Part shown: positions 5,854-8,804 of the stretch, piece after piece | Position numbering within the stretch: the first letter of the stretch is position 1 | Layout: every line of letters begins with the position of its first letter | Source: an uncultured Ruminococcus sp. | GTDB lineage: Bacteria > Bacillota > Clostridia > Oscillospirales > Acutalibacteraceae | Reading direction: 5' to 3' | Assembly (NCBI GenBank): GCA_902783815.1 | Contig: CACZSM010000070.1 | Span: forward strand, 1-8,804 | DNA length: 8,804 nucleotides | The notes under the pieces: model-generated | Seen by the model: the letters and a program-made list of their open reading frames with translations, nothing else | Databases searched by the model: none | What the model was told of the DNA's origin: nothing | Program-made: the position numbers and the translations under genes

Positions 5854-6456
5854 TCAGATTTCCTTTCTGCCCATGATTGCTCTCAGCAGGGTAACTTCAT
5901 CGATATACTCGATTTCAGTGCCAATAGGCAGACCATAAGCAAGTCTTGTGATCTTAATACCCATAGGCTTAATAAACTTGCTGATATATACGGCTGTTGC
6001 TTCGCCCTCAACAGTAGGACTTGTAGCCAAAAATACTTCTTTTACATCCTCGCTGCCAAGTCTTGCAAGAAGCTCCTTGATTTTCAGCATATTCGGAGAT
6101 ATACCCTTCATCGGGGATATCAGACCATGAAGGACATGATATGTCGCATGAAATTCTTTAGTTTTTTCAAATGCAATAACATCCTTTGTACTTTCAACCA
6201 CGCATATAACGGATTTGTCGCGGGTATCGTCAGCGCAAATTGAGCATATTTCCTTATCTGTCAGATTGCAGCATATTTTGCAGTAATGTATTTTCTGATG
6301 GGCATCAGTGATAGCGTCAGAAAATTTTTTAGCTTCACTTTCCGGCATTGAAAGCACATAATACGCAAGGCGTGCGGCAGACTTCGGACCAATACCAGGT
6401 AAACGCTCAAACTGCTCTATAAGCCTTGAAAGAGCCGGGATACTATATCCGCTCAT
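5854..6456 (-). CDS. recR: Recombination mediator protein RecR
   Basis: RecR works with RecF and RecO to load RecA on gapped single-stranded DNA during recombinational repair. The 200 residues show the family layout: a helix-hairpin-helix (LPGIGPKSAARLAYYVL, 19-35), a four-cysteine zinc module (Cys59, 62, 71, 74), a Toprim domain starting at VICVVESTKDV (83-93) with SPTVEGEATAVYI later, and a C-terminal ATP-fold-like end with RLAYGLPIGTEIEYID. The start ATG lies 2 bases after the ybaB stop, and no good ribosome binding site precedes it, which suggests translation coupled to ybaB. The order dnaX-ybaB-recR is conserved across Firmicutes. Confidence 0.97.
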   Translation of the reverse strand: MSGYSIPALSRLIEQFERLPGIGPKSAARLAYYVLSMPESEAKKFSDAITDAHQKIHYCKICCNLTDKEICSICADDTRDKSVICVVESTKDVIAFEKTKEFHATYHVLHGLISPMKGISPNMLKIKELLARLGSEDVKEVFLATSPTVEGEATAVYISKFIKPMGIKITRLAYGLPIGTEIEYIDEVTLLRAIMGRKEI

Positions 6457-6458
6457 AA

Positions 6459-6809
6459 TCAGAACAGACCAGGAACATTCAGACCGCCAGAGATCTTATC
6501 CATTTTTTCAGCTTTCTCATCGCGAGCCTTGCGGATAGCCTCATTGACTGCTGCGATAATAAGATCAGACAGCATATCCACATCCTCCGGATCAACAACA
6601 TCCTTGCTGATCTCGATAGACTGTATTTCCAGGCTTCCCTTTATAATAGCCTTAACAGCTCCGCCGCCTGCAGCAGCCGAGTATTCCTTTTCCTCAAGCT
6701 CCTTGCTTGCAGCATCCATTTCCTCCTGCATTTTCTGTGCCTGACGAGCAAGCTGCTGAAGATTTGATGTTCCTCCGTTGCTGTAACCCTGTGGTAATCT
6801 TGCTTTCAT
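6459..6809 (-). CDS. ybaB: YbaB/EbfC family nucleoid-associated protein
   Basis: A small DNA-binding protein that acts as a dimer, found between dnaX and recR in very many bacteria. The 116 residues show the family pattern: a helical N-terminal segment (LQQLARQAQKMQEEMDAASKE), a beta-rich middle with AAGGGAVKAIIKG, LEIQSIEISKDVVDPEDVDML, and the C-terminal helix LIIAAVNEAIRKARDEKAEKM. I place the start at 6809 and not at the in-frame ATG at 6824. A GGAGG (6822-6818) lies 8 bases before 6809, while the upstream ATG overlaps that ribosome binding site and has none of its own. The gene follows dnaX after 63 bases. Its exact cellular role, nucleoid binding or repair support, is not settled for the family. 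Confidence 0.95.
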   Translation of the reverse strand: MKARLPQGYSNGGTSNLQQLARQAQKMQEEMDAASKELEEKEYSAAAGGGAVKAIIKGSLEIQSIEISKDVVDPEDVDMLSDLIIAAVNEAIRKARDEKAEKMDKISGGLNVPGLF

Positions 6810-6872
6810 TTTTGTTTCCTCCATTATGATTTATCTTTATGTTTATTTGAAACCTAACCTGTATAATAAAGG

Positions 6873-8447
6873 TTATCTCTTTTCATCGACGCTTACTCCT
6901 GCCGCCTTCAGATCGGTAATAAGACCCGTAAGGGCATCATCACTTTTAACCTCATCCGGATAGCTGTATCTTCCCAGCTTATAATCATTGCCGGTAATCA
7001 TTTTAACTGCATTACGGACACTATCGCGCTGTGATGACTTTCTAAGCAGTTCATAGCAGATCTCACGCTGAGAATCTATCAGCAGATATTTTCCGCTAAG
7101 GAAAGCGCGGCTTCCATCGAAACCTGCTGCGATCGTTTTAGAGGTCTTTCTGATCTCCTCGATCACTTCAGGCCATTCCTTGAACGGGACGGCGTTTTTC
7201 CTCAGTTCCTCCATTTTATCAGCGCTCGGCTTATTTACCATAACAGGTGGCGCAGGCGCATTTGAAGTCTGAGTATTAACAGATGCAGGCGTCCTTTTCA
7301 GAGCAGATACAGCCCTTTCAAGAGCAGCGACTCTGCCTTCTATAGCCGGATCTATACTGCCTGGTGAAACGGAAGTACACAGATGAACCAATGTCATTTC
7401 CATTTCTATTCTTCTGTTTGCGCCGCGTGTCATTTTTTCAGCGGCTCTTTGCAGCGAATCAATAACAGCGACAACTTCCCTCATTGGGAGAGCGAGAGCC
7501 TGATCGTTTGCCTTTGAGTAGTCCTCATCAGACATAACGATGATATCTCTTGGTTTTTTCACTGATTTAATAAGCATCAGTTCACGAAAATGAGCTGTCA
7601 ACTCATCGCACAGTCTGAGCATTTCCTTTGACTGCGAATACAGCTGATCTACAATTTCCACTGCGGCTGCGCTATCTTTTTTTATTATAGCATCAGTAAT
7701 CGCAATAAGGTGACTTTTATCAGCAAGACCGGCAGTTTGTCTGACGATCGTTTCTGTGATCCTGTCACCCTTACCCATACACTGATCGAGAAGAGAAAGA
7801 GCATCTCTCATTGCGCCGTCGGCTATTCCGGCGAGCAGAAGAGCCGCATTATCATCAATTTCCGTATTTTCACACTGGCAGACATATTTCAAGCGGTCTG
7901 CAATATCCTTTGGAGATATTCTGTGAAAATCGAATCTCTGACATCTTGAAAGTATAGTAGCCGGCAGCTTATGCACTTCAGTTGTAGCAAGAATGAATAC
8001 TACATGCTCAGGTGGTTCCTCAAGGGTCTTAAGGAGCGCATTAAACGCGCCTATAGAGAGCATATGCACCTCATCTATGATATATACCCTGTATTTTGCA
8101 TTTGCCGGAGTAAAAGCAGCCTCCTCACGGAGAGTTCTTATGTCGTCAACGCCATTATTGCTTGCAGCATCGATTTCTACGACATCAAGTACACTTCCGT
8201 CATCAATACCTCTGCAAATCTCACATCTGCCGCAGGGGTCACCATTTTCAGGGGAAAGGCAGTTAACAGCCTTTGCAAGTATTTTTGAGCAGGTAGTTTT
8301 TCCAGTACCCCTTGACCCGGTAAAGAGGTAAGCATGGGCGATACGGTCATTTCTGAGTTCATTTTTAAGAGTATCGGTAACCTGCGGCTGACCGATCACA
8401 TCAGCAAAATATCTCGGACGATATTTACGGTACAAAACCCGATACAT
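6873..8447 (-). CDS. dnaX: DNA polymerase III subunit tau/gamma (clamp loader ATPase)
   Basis: DnaX is the ATPase of the replicative clamp loader, which opens the beta clamp on primed DNA. The 524 residues contain the N-terminal YRKYRP signature, Walker A GSRGTGKTT (44-52), the four-cysteine zinc module (Cys63, 72, 75, 78), Walker B with DEVH (125-128), the ATTEVHK sensor and the SRC arginine finger (167-169). A collar domain follows and then a Pro/Ala-rich linker (about 385-405) leading to the tau-specific C-terminal domain. I choose the ATG at 8447, with GGAGG at 8457-8453, over an upstream TTG that overlaps this site. It starts only 26 bases after the SRP RNA U-tract, leaving little space for its own promoter. 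The A7 run at 7683-7677 lies in slippery phase and would give an early stop after frameshifting. Confidence 0.97.
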   Translation of the reverse strand: MYRVLYRKYRPRYFADVIGQPQVTDTLKNELRNDRIAHAYLFTGSRGTGKTTCSKILAKAVNCLSPENGDPCGRCEICRGIDDGSVLDVVEIDAASNNGVDDIRTLREEAAFTPANAKYRVYIIDEVHMLSIGAFNALLKTLEEPPEHVVFILATTEVHKLPATILSRCQRFDFHRISPKDIADRLKYVCQCENTEIDDNAALLLAGIADGAMRDALSLLDQCMGKGDRITETIVRQTAGLADKSHLIAITDAIIKKDSAAAVEIVDQLYSQSKEMLRLCDELTAHFRELMLIKSVKKPRDIIVMSDEDYSKANDQALALPMREVVAVIDSLQRAAEKMTRGANRRIEMEMTLVHLCTSVSPGSIDPAIEGRVAALERAVSALKRTPASVNTQTSNAPAPPVMVNKPSADKMEELRKNAVPFKEWPEVIEEIRKTSKTIAAGFDGSRAFLSGKYLLIDSQREICYELLRKSSQRDSVRNAVKMITGNDYKLGRYSYPDEVKSDDALTGLITDLKAAGVSVDEKR

Positions 8448-8473
8448 AATGACCTCCAATTCAGATTATCCGT

Positions 8474-8502
8474 AAAAAAACAAGACAGAAACCGCTATGC
8501 GG
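8474..8502 (-). terminator. 3' end signal of SRP RNA
   Basis: Seven consecutive T on the - strand (8480-8474) directly follow CTGTCTTG, the 3' strand of the closing helix of the SRP RNA. A local hairpin CCGC-ATA-GCGG (8502-8492) lies 11 bases earlier. The closing helix itself probably acts as the terminator stem. Confidence 0.6.
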
Positions 8503-8657
8503 ATCATATTCTTGGAGATACGAACGAACAGACTGACTGTATCGCACAGGGATACACGCTTAATGCTGCTTCGTTCCCGACCTGACATGGTTCACGGCGC
8601 CCCATCGTACAGCGCCTGTCCGCACGCATCTCCAAAGACATGATATCTGTCTTGTCA
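8480..8657 (-). ncRNA. ffs: Signal recognition particle RNA (4.5S/scRNA type)
   Basis: This RNA, with Ffh, targets membrane proteins to the translocon. The conserved apical region is on the - strand at 8586-8565: GTCAGGTCGGGAACGAAGCA, with a GGAA tetraloop (8577-8574) closed by UCG/CGA and the asymmetric GUCAG...AGCAG internal loop that binds Ffh. The ends form a rod: TTGGAGATGCG (8635-8625) pairs with CGTATCTCCAA (8522-8512), and ACAAGACAG (8655-8647) pairs with CTGTCTTGT (8488-8480). The length, about 180 nucleotides, is between the 4.5S RNA of E. coli and the ~270-nt scRNA of Bacillus; I see no Alu-domain motif, though I cannot exclude one. The place just upstream of dnaX matches other Firmicutes. 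Confidence 0.92.
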
Positions 8658-8671
8658 TAAACAACATTTGT

Positions 8672-8700
8672 ATTATACTACACTGTCAGCAAAAAATCAA
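8672..8700 (-). promoter_or_regulatory. Sigma-A promoter of SRP RNA (and probably dnaX)
   Basis: TTGATT on the - strand (8700-8695), a 17-base spacer and a perfect TATAAT (8677-8672). The start is expected near 8665, about 8 bases before the closing helix of the SRP RNA. As no promoter fits between the RNA and dnaX, read-through from here may feed the dnaX-ybaB-recR-smpB genes. Confidence 0.75.
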
Positions 8701-8776
8701 GAGTATTTTAAAATTTTCCATGGAATTCAACTTTCTTTAAAAGAAAAATAGCCAACAAAAAGGCAAAAGTTTCGGT

Positions 8777-8796
8777 CAAGCCTTTTCAAAGGCTTG
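8777..8796. repeat. Inverted repeat at window edge, possible dispersed repeat or terminator
   Basis: CAAGCCTTT (8777-8785) and AAAGGCTTG (8788-8796) are perfect inverted copies with a 2-base centre. They are embedded in GTTTCGGTCAAGCC...GGCTTGCGGCGCAG, which runs off the window. From memory, similar GTTTCGGTCAAGCCTTT elements recur between genes in gut Clostridia. The AT-rich bases 8701-8776 before it show no gene. Confidence 0.5.
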
Positions 8797-8804
8797 CGGC
8801 GCAG

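Noticed and set aside
6809..6824. Upstream ATG for ybaB at 6824
   Set aside because: It overlaps the GGAGG that is correctly spaced for the ATG at 6809, so the five extra residues are unlikely.
6825..6872. Hairpin AACCT...AGGTT between dnaX and ybaB as a terminator
   Set aside because: The stem is short and no T run follows in the - direction; the two genes are probably one transcript.
8447..8459. TTG start for dnaX at 8459
   Set aside because: It overlaps the GGAGG serving the ATG at 8447, and DnaX proteins begin close to the YRKYRP motif.
7710..8585. Several frames antisense to or within dnaX and the SRP RNA
   Set aside because: dnaX and SRP RNA are unambiguous; these frames are shadows, the last one running into a structural RNA gene.

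Overview
The window looks like a chromosomal segment of a low-to-moderate GC Firmicute, most likely a clostridial relative of Ruminococcus/Oscillospiraceae. That placement rests on the gene order SRP RNA - dnaX - ybaB - recR (also found in Bacillus), followed by smpB and ssrA, on strong GGAGG ribosome binding sites, and on the style of the proteins. It is an inference; no search was run.

Left edge (2-742, + strand): the C-terminal part of an FtsX/MacB-type ABC transporter permease, cut by the window edge and ending in a probable intrinsic terminator. A gene-free stretch of about 390 bases follows. It holds a near-consensus sigma-A promoter whose -35 box sits inside a 16-base palindrome.

Middle (about 874-4920): a compact restriction-modification island with two convergent two-gene operons. 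On the + strand are two C5-cytosine DNA methyltransferases (1070-2017 and 2035-3105) with all the catalytic motifs. On the - strand are two putative PD-(D/E)XK-type nucleases (278 aa, 4757-3921, then 254 aa, 3907-3143) with different predicted active sites (D...SxK and D...ExQ). The operons meet tail to tail at a perfect 15-bp hairpin that can end both transcripts. Two C5 methyltransferases plus two nuclease-like proteins suggest an asymmetric target cut by a two-subunit enzyme, as in the four-gene BbvCI and Bpu10I systems. A 9-base motif (TTGACGATA) occurs in the upstream regions of both operons. No controller (C) protein was found.

Right half (4928-8700, - strand): a core housekeeping block. 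Read in its own direction it runs SRP RNA (ffs/scr), dnaX (tau/gamma clamp-loader subunit), ybaB/ebfC, recR, smpB, a hairpin, ssrA (tmRNA) and an ssrA terminator. Genes are closely packed and probably co-transcribed in part; ssrA and SmpB form the trans-translation ribosome rescue pair. The island lies directly beyond the 3' end of ssrA, a known integration hot spot, but no duplicated ssrA end was seen. Start codons for smpB (GTG), ybaB and dnaX were fixed from ribosome binding sites.

The last ~100 bases (+ strand right edge) are AT-rich and end in an inverted repeat that may be part of a dispersed repeat family.
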